Source: an uncultured Bacillota bacterium (lineage in GTDB: Bacteria > Bacillota_I > Bacilli_A > RFN20 > CAG-631). Taken from it: a stretch of DNA of 64,000 bases. Position 1 is the first letter of the stretch. Each line of letters begins with the position of its first letter. The notes beneath the pieces were generated by a model, which did no database searches, was not told where the DNA came from, and saw only the letters and a list, made by a program, of their open reading frames with translations. Made by a program: the position numbers and the translations under genes. The stretch covers positions 1 to 64,000 of the forward strand of contig CABUID010000010.1 of NCBI GenBank assembly GCA_902491575.1. The letters are read 5' to 3'. Below are positions 15,337 through 24,468 of this stretch, piece after piece.

Positions 15337-16866
15337 CTACATAAACTCAATGATTTGATCATCATCTTCATCTAAAATTCTACGCATAGCAATTTTTTCA
15401 CGCATTTTTTTCGTAACAATCGCTTTAAAGCCTAAAAGTTGAATCGTAATTAAAGGGGTCATAGCAATCATTGCAACAATACCAAAAGCATCTCTTAAAA
15501 TCTTAGATTCGCCTTGTAAAACCATGCAAACTCCTACAGCAAAAGGTAGTATAAAACTAGATGTTAACGGACCACTTGCAACGCCACCAGAATCAAAAGC
15601 TATCGCTGTATACATTTTCGGTACGAAAAAAGATAATCCTAAAGATATAAAATATCCTGGAATTAAATAATACAAAATTGAAAAATCAAATAGAATACGA
15701 AGCATAGATAAACCAACAGATATTCCTACGCCAATCGAAAGAGCAATCAACATCGATTTTTTAGAAACAGTACCATCAGTAATGTCTTCAACTTGTTTAT
15801 TTAAAACATGTACGGCAGGTTCCGCTAAGACGACAACTAAACCTAAAATAAATCCTAATATAACCAATATGGCAGGATGATTTTTAGCAAGTTCTAAGCC
15901 CATTTTATAACCAATTGGCATAAAACCAATATTTACGGCTGTCAAAAAGATAATTAATCCTAAATATGTAAATAAAATACCAAATAAGATTTGTATAATT
16001 TTTCCTTTAGGAAGATGTAAAAAGATGAACTGAATAATAAAGAAAAACACTACTACTAATCCTAAGGCAATCGTTACTTCTTTCATCACACTCCATAATG
16101 AAGAAAAAATATAATGGATTAAATTATCTGAAATAGCATAAGCATCGGGTATTTGATAGAAAATATTACCATCAATAAATATGCCTAACATCAATACAGC
16201 TAAAATAGGTCCAACTGAACATAATGCAATCAATCCAAAACTATTTTCGTTAGCATATTTTCCACCAATGGTTAAAGCTATACCAACACCTAAAGCCATA
16301 ATAAATGGTACAGTAATTGGACCTGTTGTTACTCCTCCCGAATCAAAAGCTAAAGCCAAGAAACCTTCGTTTCCATTAATGACAACCAAAGAGGTTAAAG
16401 CAAATAAAAGCATATAAAAAAACATCAACAATGAAGATAAAGATTTTTTAAAGATGATTTTTAAAACAGCAATTAATAAAAATAACGCCACTCCAAAACC
16501 AACCATAACGATTAATAAAGTACCATTAATAATTTCACTGACTTGAGAAGCTAAAACCGATAAATCCGGCTCAGCAATGGTAATGAAAAAACCTAAAGCA
16601 AAACAAATAATTAATAATATTTTTAAACTTTTCGATTTCGTCAAGCCAACACCTACATGTTCTCCCATAGGAGTCATTGCTAAATCAGCGCCCAAATTAA
16701 ATAACCCTATCCCTAAAATCAAAAAGAAAGCAGAGAAGATAAAAATAACTAATTCTTTTGTTGTAAAATTGACGAGTGGTGTTAAATTTAATAATATAAC
16801 AATAAAAGTTACAGGAACTACAGAAATTAAAGCTTCTTTTATTTTATTTAATAATTGTTTGTTCAC
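15337..16866 (-). CDS. DUF1538 membrane transporter, duplicated
   Basis: 509-aa polytopic protein with about twelve to fourteen membrane helices and an internal duplication: FDSGGVTTGPITVPF in the first half and FDSGGVASGPLTSSF in the second, and likewise AEPDLSVLASQV and AEPAVHVLNKQV. These repeated motifs identify the DUF1538 family, for which no transported substrate is established. Paired inverted repeats with conserved polar motifs are typical of secondary transporters, so transport is inferred. GTG 16866 is the start (the preceding in-frame codons include a stop), with GGTG 7 bases upstream. It is the first gene of an operon with two PII-like proteins, which suggests energy- or metabolite-dependent control. 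Confidence 0.85.
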   Translation of the reverse strand: MNKQLLNKIKEALISVVPVTFIVILLNLTPLVNFTTKELVIFIFSAFFLILGIGLFNLGADLAMTPMGEHVGVGLTKSKSLKILLIICFALGFFITIAEPDLSVLASQVSEIINGTLLIVMVGFGVALFLLIAVLKIIFKKSLSSLLMFFYMLLFALTSLVVINGNEGFLALAFDSGGVTTGPITVPFIMALGVGIALTIGGKYANENSFGLIALCSVGPILAVLMLGIFIDGNIFYQIPDAYAISDNLIHYIFSSLWSVMKEVTIALGLVVVFFFIIQFIFLHLPKGKIIQILFGILFTYLGLIIFLTAVNIGFMPIGYKMGLELAKNHPAILVILGFILGLVVVLAEPAVHVLNKQVEDITDGTVSKKSMLIALSIGVGISVGLSMLRILFDFSILYYLIPGYFISLGLSFFVPKMYTAIAFDSGGVASGPLTSSFILPFAVGVCMVLQGESKILRDAFGIVAMIAMTPLITIQLLGFKAIVTKKMREKIAMRRILDEDDDQIIEFM

Positions 16867-16921
16867 ACTCCATCACCAAATCCTTCTTTCATTTTAAAAA
16901 ATTATAGCATATTTAGCATAT

Positions 16922-16960
16922 AAAAAAAAGTATTTTAATTTTTTAAAAATACTTTTTTTT
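16922..16960 (-). terminator. Intrinsic terminator of prs
   Basis: AAAGTATTTT/AAAATACTTT 10-bp stem (16927-16936 and 16946-16955) followed by eight T on the minus strand. Confidence 0.75.
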
Positions 16961-16983
16961 TTTTATAGATTGATAATTCTACA

Positions 16984-17949
16984 TTAATCACTATAATGTT
17001 CATTTGCAAAATTTTTATGAACCGATGATAAAGATTTTCCCTCTTCTAAAGCTAGTATGATTCTTGAAAATAATTCCGCCATAGATAGGACTTCAATTTT
17101 ATCACTTTTCTTATCACTTGAAAGAGGGATAGTATCCGTAATAACCAATTTTTCAAGTGATGAATTATTGATTCTTTCAATGGCTGGATTGGATAATACA
17201 CCATGAGAAATGGCAGCATAAACATGTCTTGCGCCTAATTCTTTTAACTTAGAAGCTGCTAGACATAAAGTTCCTGCAGTATCTACTATATCATCTACGA
17301 TAATACAATCTTTATTTTTTACATCACCAACAATAGCAAATATTTCAGCTTCATTTGGTCGAGGTCTTCTTTTATCGATGATCGCAATAGGCGCATTTAA
17401 CTTTTCAGCCAATTTTGATGTTCTTACTACACCACCATGATCTGGAGAAACACACACAATATCTTCTAAATTTAATTCTTTAAAATATTTATAAAAAATA
17501 GGAAGTGCAGACACATCATCAACAGGAATATTGAAAAAGCCCTGTATTTGAGAAGCATGTAAGTCTGTACAAACAATTCTTTGACAGCCAGCAGTGGTTA
17601 ATAAATCTGCAACTAACTTAGCTGTAATTGGTTGGCGAGCCTTTGCTTTTCGATCTTGTCTCGCATAGCCAAAATAAGGCATAATGCATGTAATGGATTT
17701 TGCTGAAGCTCTTTTTAAAGCATCACAACATACCAAAACTTCCATTAATCTTTCTGTGACTGGGGCGCAGGTAGATTGGATTATATAAACATTACTTCCT
17801 CTGAAGGATTGTTTCCCTTCAAATAAAATCTCTCCATCTGCAAAATGCATTACCTTTGATTCAGAAACATCAACGTGAAGATATTTTGCAATTTGTTTCG
17901 TAAGTTCTTCATTCGCCGTCAAACTAACTAATTTTAATCGATCTAACAT
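16984..17949 (-). CDS. prs: Ribose-phosphate pyrophosphokinase
   Basis: 321-aa PRPP synthase, making the common precursor of purines, pyrimidines, NAD, His and Trp from ribose 5-phosphate and ATP. Motifs: PYFGYARQDRKAKARQPITAK (nucleotide site), TDLHASQIQGFF (cation site), and the PRPP loop VDDIVDTAGTL. ATG 17949 is chosen because AAAGGGAGAAG lies just upstream; the open frame continues 19 codons further into the glmU-like gene, which is not meaningful. It follows the glmU-like gene by 17 bases, preserving the glmU-prs pair of Bacilli, and ends at a terminator. Confidence 0.96.
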   Translation of the reverse strand: MLDRLKLVSLTANEELTKQIAKYLHVDVSESKVMHFADGEILFEGKQSFRGSNVYIIQSTCAPVTERLMEVLVCCDALKRASAKSITCIMPYFGYARQDRKAKARQPITAKLVADLLTTAGCQRIVCTDLHASQIQGFFNIPVDDVSALPIFYKYFKELNLEDIVCVSPDHGGVVRTSKLAEKLNAPIAIIDKRRPRPNEAEIFAIVGDVKNKDCIIVDDIVDTAGTLCLAASKLKELGARHVYAAISHGVLSNPAIERINNSSLEKLVITDTIPLSSDKKSDKIEVLSMAELFSRIILALEEGKSLSSVHKNFANEHYSD

Positions 17950-17966
17950 TTTTCTTCTCCCTTTAA

Positions 17967-18809
17967 TTATGATTTTTTTGCTACGGTTTGGTGTTTGACT
18001 ATACAATTACTAAGTATAGCACCATTATCAATAAAACTATCTATAATAGTAGTGTTGGGACCAAGTTCACAGCTTACCCCAATCATACTCTTACCATAGA
18101 TATAGGTATTAGGATAAATAATAGTATCATTCCCAATTTTTACATCCTCCCCAATATATGTAGTATTAGGATCTACTATGGTTATCCCGTTTATCATGTG
18201 CATACGATTAACTTTTTGTTGCATGATTTTGTTTGCTTTTGCTAGATCAAGACGATTTTTAACAATTAAAGTTTCATCTGCATCACTAAGTTCAATTTTT
18301 TGCACATTTTTACCATCTTTTTTCATTAAATCAATCCATTGTTTTATTTCTACACAACTCGTATAATCAGATTTTAAATGTTCGCATAAAATACAACTTT
18401 TAAATATAAATATACCTTCAACATAAGTTATATCATTTTGATTATGTCGATGCTGGTCCATCATTTGCAATAAACTATCTTTAGAAAACAAAGGCATTGA
18501 ACCATAAATGACGACGACATCATCATAGTCATAAAAAAATTCTTTTGCTAACATTAAAGCAGCATAAGTGCCATTCAATGTTTTTTGGTAAATAAATTTA
18601 CTTTCGCTACCCATCATTTTTTTTATTTGTTCAGCTTGATAGCCAATAATATAGATTTCATCATCAAAGGAAATTTCATGAATTCTTTTTTGAACATAGC
18701 AAAGCATTGGCTTATCGAGAATGCAAAAAGAAAGTTTAGAAGATGGATTAACAAAAGAATGCATATCTTTCCCTTCACCTGCAGCTAAAACAATGACTAA
18801 TGTTCTCAT
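17967..18809 (-). CDS. Truncated, catalytically degenerate GlmU-like protein
   Basis: 280-aa protein in the glmU position (before prs). GlmU is normally about 455 aa: an N-terminal UDP-GlcNAc pyrophosphorylase and a C-terminal acetyltransferase. Here the N-terminal motif reads LAAGEGKDMHS (8-18) instead of LAAGxGTRMxS, so the catalytic Arg is Asp 15; the metal-binding Asp of YGDVPL is Ser 104 (YGSMPL); Lys 25 and GT (80-81) remain. The sugar-binding segment containing the YGRI and NTG motifs is largely deleted around residue 128. The C-terminus has only three or four left-handed beta-helix coils (about 208-275), lacking the acetyltransferase site. The frame is clean, so this looks like a retained pseudoenzyme rather than a pseudogene. 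Function unknown. Confidence 0.75.
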   Translation of the reverse strand: MRTLVIVLAAGEGKDMHSFVNPSSKLSFCILDKPMLCYVQKRIHEISFDDEIYIIGYQAEQIKKMMGSESKFIYQKTLNGTYAALMLAKEFFYDYDDVVVIYGSMPLFSKDSLLQMMDQHRHNQNDITYVEGIFIFKSCILCEHLKSDYTSCVEIKQWIDLMKKDGKNVQKIELSDADETLIVKNRLDLAKANKIMQQKVNRMHMINGITIVDPNTTYIGEDVKIGNDTIIYPNTYIYGKSMIGVSCELGPNTTIIDSFIDNGAILSNCIVKHQTVAKKS

Positions 18810-18885
18810 ATTCTTTCTCCATTTACTTATGACAATAAAATTATAAACTAAGTTGACTGAACTTTCACTAATTATTTCATTTTCC

Positions 18886-21800
18886 TTAAAATAAAGTTAA
18901 TTGTTCTGTTTCACTTAATCCTTCTAAAACACCTAATTTTTCTAAAAGTTTAATATTAGTATCGTTTAATTTTGTCCTTTCTCTTAAATCTTTTTTCGAT
19001 AAAAATGGTCCATTTACACGTGCATCAATAACTGAAGAAGAAGCATTGCCCCCTATTCCATCACATACCTTAAATGGAGGTATAATTTGATTCTTTTCTT
19101 TATCAATGGCAAATTCAACATCTAAAGAACGATTCAAATCAATATTTGAAAAACTAATGCCTCTTTGATACATCTCTATAGCTATTTCATAAAAAGTAAA
19201 CAAGCCATTTTCTTTTACACTGATTTTTTCATTGTTTATAATTTTTTGGTTAATTTCCATAAACCTTTTCATAATCTCGTCTTTTCCTTTAATCATCGCT
19301 TCAATATCATAGGCATCTGAACGCCAAGTAAAATAAGTCGCATAATATTCCAAAGGATAATAATATTTAAACCATGCAATTCTAACAGCCATTAAACAAT
19401 AAGCAACTGCATGAGCTTTAGGAAACAAGTATTTTATTTTTTTACATGCACCGATAAACCAGTCAGGGACATTATGATCGGATAACATTTTTTCATCATC
19501 TTCACTTAAACCTCTTCCTTTTCGCACTGCCTCCATTAATTTAAAGGATTTTAAAGGTTCTATACCATAATCCATTAACATTAACATAATGTCATCACGA
19601 CATCCAATACAGTCGACAATACTACATTTATGCTGTAAAATCAAATCTCTTATATTTCCAAAAAATACATCCGTGCCATGAGATAAACCAGAAATTTTTG
19701 TTAAATCTGCAAAAGAAGTCGGTTTTGTATCGACTAACATCTTCCTTGCTACTTGTGTGCCAAATTCTGGTAAACCTGCCGCTGTTAATTTTGTATTATC
19801 TATTACGCTTTCCCCATTAAACTGAGCGATAACTTTAGGATCATTTAACGGAACATCCTTTGGATTAATGCCAGTCAAATTTTGTAACATACGAATGACG
19901 GTAGGGTCTACATGACCTAACATATCTAATTTCAATACATTATCATGAATTGCTTCAAATGCAAAATGAGTCGTTAACCATTCTGAATCAATATCATCTG
20001 CAGGGTGCCCAACTGGCGTGAAATCATAAACTTCCATATCATTTGGAATAACAATTAGTCCACCAGGATGTTGTCCTGTTGTTCGTTTTACACCTTCACA
20101 CATTAAAGCGATACGAGCGGCTTCTGCATTACGAATTTCTATTCCCAAACCTTCATAGTATTTTTTTGCATAACCAAATGCCGTTTTACTAGCTGCAGAA
20201 GCGATTGTTCCAGCACGAAAAACATGGTCTTTTCCAAATAACTCACGAATAAATAAATGGGAATTAGCTTGATTTAAAGCGGAAAAATTCAAATCAATAT
20301 CTGGAACTTTATCCCCATTAAATCCTAAAAAAGTTTCAAACGGAATATTATGCCCATCTCCTATTAATAAATGACCACAATGAGGACATGGTTTATCTGG
20401 CAAATCATAACCTGAACGATAAATCGTCTCATCTACATCAAAATCTGAATATGCACAAGAAGGACAACGATAATGTGGTTTTAAAGGATTTACTTCCGTA
20501 ATACCTGCACATGTAGCCACAAAAGAAGAACCAACGGAACCTCGAGACCCTACTAAAAAACCCTGCTCATTTGAATGTTCTACACATTTTGAAGCAATGA
20601 CATACATAATAGAATATCCATTACTAATAATACAATTCAATTCTTTCTCTAAACGATTTAAAACAATATCTGGTAAATTTTCACCATACATTTTATGAGC
20701 ATTTTCATAACACTTATTTCTAAGTTGTTCATCCGAATCAGGGATCGATGGTGGATAAAGTTTATCCCTTATTGGATAACAATATTCTATTCTATCCGCA
20801 ATTAAGTTCGTATTGGTAATGACATATTCATACGCTTTGTCTTCTCCCAACCAACTAAAGGCATCAAGCATTTGCCGAGTCGTTTTAAATTCTTGAATAG
20901 GATATTTTTTAATACGATGTCGGTAATCAAATAAAGGATGATAGCCTCCACCAATAGCTGGAGTAGATATAAAGACTTCTCTAGCAATGGCTTCCTCTTC
21001 ATTGATATAGTGTAAATCGCCTGTTGCACAAATAGGTTTGTTAGCTTTTTCGGCACAAGAAATCATAAAAAGAAGAATTTTTTTCACCTTTTCAATCGAT
21101 TCTACTTTTTCAGTATCGACTAATATTTGATACTGATCTAGTGGTTGAATCTCAATATAATCATACCACTCCATCGCTTTTATTACTTCTTCTTCACTTT
21201 TCGTGGAAGCTAATTCAAAAATTTCTCCTCGAGCACATGAAGATCCAATGATAAGACCTTCTTTATGCTCATCAATAATATGTGGTGGAACCAAAGCTTG
21301 AGCCGTAAAATAATCTGTATTTGCAATGCTTAAAATTTTAAATAAATTCTTCATTCCAATCATGTTTTGTACAAGTATATTGACATGATATGGATGCATT
21401 TTACGTGTCACTTCAGGAGATTGTAAAGTGGCTAAAAAATCATGTTTTATATCTAATTTATCATTCGTTAGTTTAGGTAAAATAGCTGAAACATAAAGTT
21501 CTTTTAAAACCTCTGCATCATAATCTCCACGGTGAGCACTTTCTTCATCATAATCAATTCCCATTGAACGACATAAACTTCCTAAAGTATATCTTTTTTC
21601 ATCAGGGAATAAATAACGACATAAAGGTAAAGTATCAATCGTTGGATTCTTTAGTTTTCTTCCGATTGCTTGTTTTAAAAATCCAATATCAAAGGAAGCA
21701 TTATGAGCCACTAAAATATGGTCTCCTAAAAATTCAAGAATCGTAGGTAATACTTCTTTTAATGTTTTCTTATCTTTTAACATTTCATTTGTAATACCAG

Positions 21801-23208
21801 TTAAATTCGTCGTAAATTCTGAAATTTCATGACCAGGATTGATTAATATATCGATTCTATCAATTTCCACACCATTTTTTTCCTTAACAGCACCAAATTC
21901 AATAATATCGTCGTAAACACAAGATAAACCCGATGTTTCTAAATCAAAAAAAACATAGGTAGCATCTTTTAAGGAAGTATTGGTAGGATTATTGACAATA
22001 TCTAAAGTGCGTGGGGCTACATTTAATTCAATCCCGTATAATATTTTAATATCTTTCCCTTTTTCTTTTAATTTTGCTTGTTTTCTTTGGGCATCTGGAA
22101 AGGATTGCACAGCTACATGATCCGTAATTGCTATCGCTTTGTGTCCCCATTTACTTGCTTGATCAATCAAATCACTGACATTACAAATACCATCCATTGC
22201 AGACATATTTGTATGCGCATGTAGTTCTACTCTTTTGACATTTTCATCATCCGTTCGAACCGGATCCACTCGATCTAATAGTTCAAAATTATATAATTCA
22301 AGAGAATCTTCTTTATCAAATTGGTTATAAGATAATGTTCCTCTTAATATTGCATAACGTCCTTTTAAATTCATTAATGCTTCTGGTGTGTTTGTTTTGT
22401 TGGTCCAGACATGAGCGGTGTAGGAAGTTTTATAATTTGTAAAATTTAATTTAAATCTTTTCCCTGATTTACCTTCTGGTTGTACATCAAATACTTTTAC
22501 TTCTACTTCTATATCTACAATATCTTTAGGTATTTGATCAAGTTCCACTTTTACAAAAGTTTTTCCTTTAAAAGATGGTCGAGTAGAAAATTTATTTTCT
22601 TTTGAATCACTTTTTTTCTTCTTTTCTTCCTCTTGAAAAGCTTTCATCTCTTTAAATTTGGCAAAAAGATTATCGTATTCTTCTTTATCCTTATCATAAT
22701 CAAATAAAATCGTTTCTGGTTCAACATAAAAATATTCAATTTGTAAATCCTTAAAACCGGTTACATGAAGAAAACTTTCAATATCCCCTTTAATAGAATT
22801 TAAGCATTCTTCTAATATTGCACTAGAAAAAGTGATTTTAATGGTGTGGTTTTTAATTCCCATTGATTGTTCTTTAAAAAAGACATAATCCTGTGGGTTT
22901 TTGACTTTCGTTTCCACATAGTAAAGAATATAATCTTTGACTAATTTATTATCATAGTTTGGTTTTGTCAGTTGAATATATAATTCAACTTGAACCGTTT
23001 TATCATGTGTCGATAGATATTGTTGAAATAAATCTAAAGTCGTTATATAAACACTAACTGGCAATGGCTCGTTTAATTTTATGGTTATATGATATTTTTT
23101 TTCTTTTTGATTATAAATAAGATTTGATAATTGTCCATCCTCAAAATAGATAAGATGAGATCTATCCATCCTAATTTTATTTAAAATATTTTGTAGACTA
23201 CCTTCCAT
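18886..23208 (-). CDS. polC: DNA polymerase III alpha subunit, PolC type
   Basis: Replicative polymerase of low-GC Gram-positives, 1440 aa, full length. Domains in order: N-terminal domain with charged linker (about 190-215), OB fold, PHP domain (VELHAHTNMSAMDG, about 327-340) split by the DEDD 3'-5' exonuclease (YVFFDLETSGLS near 417, HNASFDIGFL near 503), the four-Cys zinc motif (CPSC and CPHC near 910-940), palm (VPDIDLNFS near 968) and fingers. The RSDAYDIE segment near 1300 is also typical. It is last in the rpsB-to-polC run, 15 bases after rseP; the proS gene that intervenes in Bacillus is absent. Confidence 0.98.
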   Translation of the reverse strand: MEGSLQNILNKIRMDRSHLIYFEDGQLSNLIYNQKEKKYHITIKLNEPLPVSVYITTLDLFQQYLSTHDKTVQVELYIQLTKPNYDNKLVKDYILYYVETKVKNPQDYVFFKEQSMGIKNHTIKITFSSAILEECLNSIKGDIESFLHVTGFKDLQIEYFYVEPETILFDYDKDKEEYDNLFAKFKEMKAFQEEEKKKKSDSKENKFSTRPSFKGKTFVKVELDQIPKDIVDIEVEVKVFDVQPEGKSGKRFKLNFTNYKTSYTAHVWTNKTNTPEALMNLKGRYAILRGTLSYNQFDKEDSLELYNFELLDRVDPVRTDDENVKRVELHAHTNMSAMDGICNVSDLIDQASKWGHKAIAITDHVAVQSFPDAQRKQAKLKEKGKDIKILYGIELNVAPRTLDIVNNPTNTSLKDATYVFFDLETSGLSCVYDDIIEFGAVKEKNGVEIDRIDILINPGHEISEFTTNLTGITNEMLKDKKTLKEVLPTILEFLGDHILVAHNASFDIGFLKQAIGRKLKNPTIDTLPLCRYLFPDEKRYTLGSLCRSMGIDYDEESAHRGDYDAEVLKELYVSAILPKLTNDKLDIKHDFLATLQSPEVTRKMHPYHVNILVQNMIGMKNLFKILSIANTDYFTAQALVPPHIIDEHKEGLIIGSSCARGEIFELASTKSEEEVIKAMEWYDYIEIQPLDQYQILVDTEKVESIEKVKKILLFMISCAEKANKPICATGDLHYINEEEAIAREVFISTPAIGGGYHPLFDYRHRIKKYPIQEFKTTRQMLDAFSWLGEDKAYEYVITNTNLIADRIEYCYPIRDKLYPPSIPDSDEQLRNKCYENAHKMYGENLPDIVLNRLEKELNCIISNGYSIMYVIASKCVEHSNEQGFLVGSRGSVGSSFVATCAGITEVNPLKPHYRCPSCAYSDFDVDETIYRSGYDLPDKPCPHCGHLLIGDGHNIPFETFLGFNGDKVPDIDLNFSALNQANSHLFIRELFGKDHVFRAGTIASAASKTAFGYAKKYYEGLGIEIRNAEAARIALMCEGVKRTTGQHPGGLIVIPNDMEVYDFTPVGHPADDIDSEWLTTHFAFEAIHDNVLKLDMLGHVDPTVIRMLQNLTGINPKDVPLNDPKVIAQFNGESVIDNTKLTAAGLPEFGTQVARKMLVDTKPTSFADLTKISGLSHGTDVFFGNIRDLILQHKCSIVDCIGCRDDIMLMLMDYGIEPLKSFKLMEAVRKGRGLSEDDEKMLSDHNVPDWFIGACKKIKYLFPKAHAVAYCLMAVRIAWFKYYYPLEYYATYFTWRSDAYDIEAMIKGKDEIMKRFMEINQKIINNEKISVKENGLFTFYEIAIEMYQRGISFSNIDLNRSLDVEFAIDKEKNQIIPPFKVCDGIGGNASSSVIDARVNGPFLSKKDLRERTKLNDTNIKLLEKLGVLEGLSETEQLTLF

Positions 23209-23223
23209 AAACTTTTACCTACT

Positions 23224-24468
23224 TTAAAAAAGTTTTATGATATCTCGAATATTAATGATAATCATTAAAGCGAATAAAACAAATAGTCCGACTGTATGAA
23301 TAGTGGCTTCAACGTTTGGATTAATTTTTTTCTTTCTAATGGCTTCTAAGGCTACAAATACTAAACGCCCACCATCTAAAGCTGGAAATGGAATTAAATT
23401 AAAAAATCCAAGAGAAAAGGAAATAGCACCTGTAATATAGACCATTCTCAAGAAAGTAGTTCCAAAAGAAACCGTTGAATCCGTTGCTACTGTGTCAATA
23501 GTATCATATATTCCAACAAGTCCAGATAAGCCAGAAAAATCACCTGTAAATAATTTTCCAAATGAACGGCAAATTTCACTTAAATAATAGCCCATAAAAT
23601 GCCATGTTCCGTATAATCCCGTTAAGGCATTGTATTCATGAAATTCATAATTTTGACCAAGACCAATCTTTGAAACACCAAAAATCTTATTTCCATGATC
23701 ATCATAGGTGAAGTCACCATTTTCATCTAATACTGCTTCATATTTTCTAGTAACCATAATTTCATGAACCGAATGATTATCGGACACATCTTCATAAGTA
23801 ATGGTAATCTCTTGAACTTGACTTTCCTTTTCAGGGACACTTGAATTGATTGCTTTTTGTATTTTATTAAAATTCTTTGTTTTAAAAGTTTTTTCTTCAC
23901 CAGCGACACCATTATCAATCATTTTTGTTTGGATGATCGTAATTTTATCACCTGTTTCCATTCCTTCTTTGGCTAATAAAGAATCTTTGGAAACAATGAC
24001 TTCATTCGTATAAACCATTTCTATGAAGCCTGTTTCATCACTATCAATATAAGGTTTGTTAAAAGATACATAAAAATAAAAACAAAACAAAGCCATTATA
24101 ATATTCATCAAACCACCTGCTGCCATAACTAAAGCTCTTTTCCCTAAAGATTGATTAGCTAAAATTCGGTTAGAAGGTATTGGTTCACCAAGATTATCTT
24201 TTAGAACTTCTTCCTCTTCAAGTCCTTCTTCACCAGCCATCTTTACAAATCCACCCAAAGGAATTGCACGCAAGCAAAAATGCGTTTCATGTTTTTTATT
24301 CCTATAAAATACAGGACCGAAACCTATCGAATACTCATAACAATATACATTACATTTTTTAGCAGCTATTAAATGTCCTAATTCATGCCAAGCAATCAAA
24401 AAACATATCATTAGTAAAAACAAAATAATCGTTCCGATATTTGAAAAATCAAATGCCATTGTAATCAT
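23224..24468 (-). CDS. rseP: Site-2 intramembrane metalloprotease RseP/RasP
   Basis: 414-aa membrane zinc protease cutting transmembrane segments of anti-sigma factors, signal peptides and related substrates. The first helix carries HELGH (28-32), the PDZ-like domain occupies about 150-270 and the second catalytic motif is FPALDGGRLVF near the C-terminus. Length matches the family (about 420). AGGAGG stands 8 bases before the ATG, and the start overlaps the dxr stop by 4 bases. Part of the uppS-cdsA-dxr-rseP-polC segment. Confidence 0.95.
   Translation of the reverse strand: MITMAFDFSNIGTIILFLLMICFLIAWHELGHLIAAKKCNVYCYEYSIGFGPVFYRNKKHETHFCLRAIPLGGFVKMAGEEGLEEEEVLKDNLGEPIPSNRILANQSLGKRALVMAAGGLMNIIMALFCFYFYVSFNKPYIDSDETGFIEMVYTNEVIVSKDSLLAKEGMETGDKITIIQTKMIDNGVAGEEKTFKTKNFNKIQKAINSSVPEKESQVQEITITYEDVSDNHSVHEIMVTRKYEAVLDENGDFTYDDHGNKIFGVSKIGLGQNYEFHEYNALTGLYGTWHFMGYYLSEICRSFGKLFTGDFSGLSGLVGIYDTIDTVATDSTVSFGTTFLRMVYITGAISFSLGFFNLIPFPALDGGRLVFVALEAIRKKKINPNVEATIHTVGLFVLFALMIIINIRDIIKLF

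Noticed and set aside
16577..16897. Open frame antisense to the DUF1538 transporter gene
   Set aside because: Shadow of the transporter frame, composition unlike a real protein.
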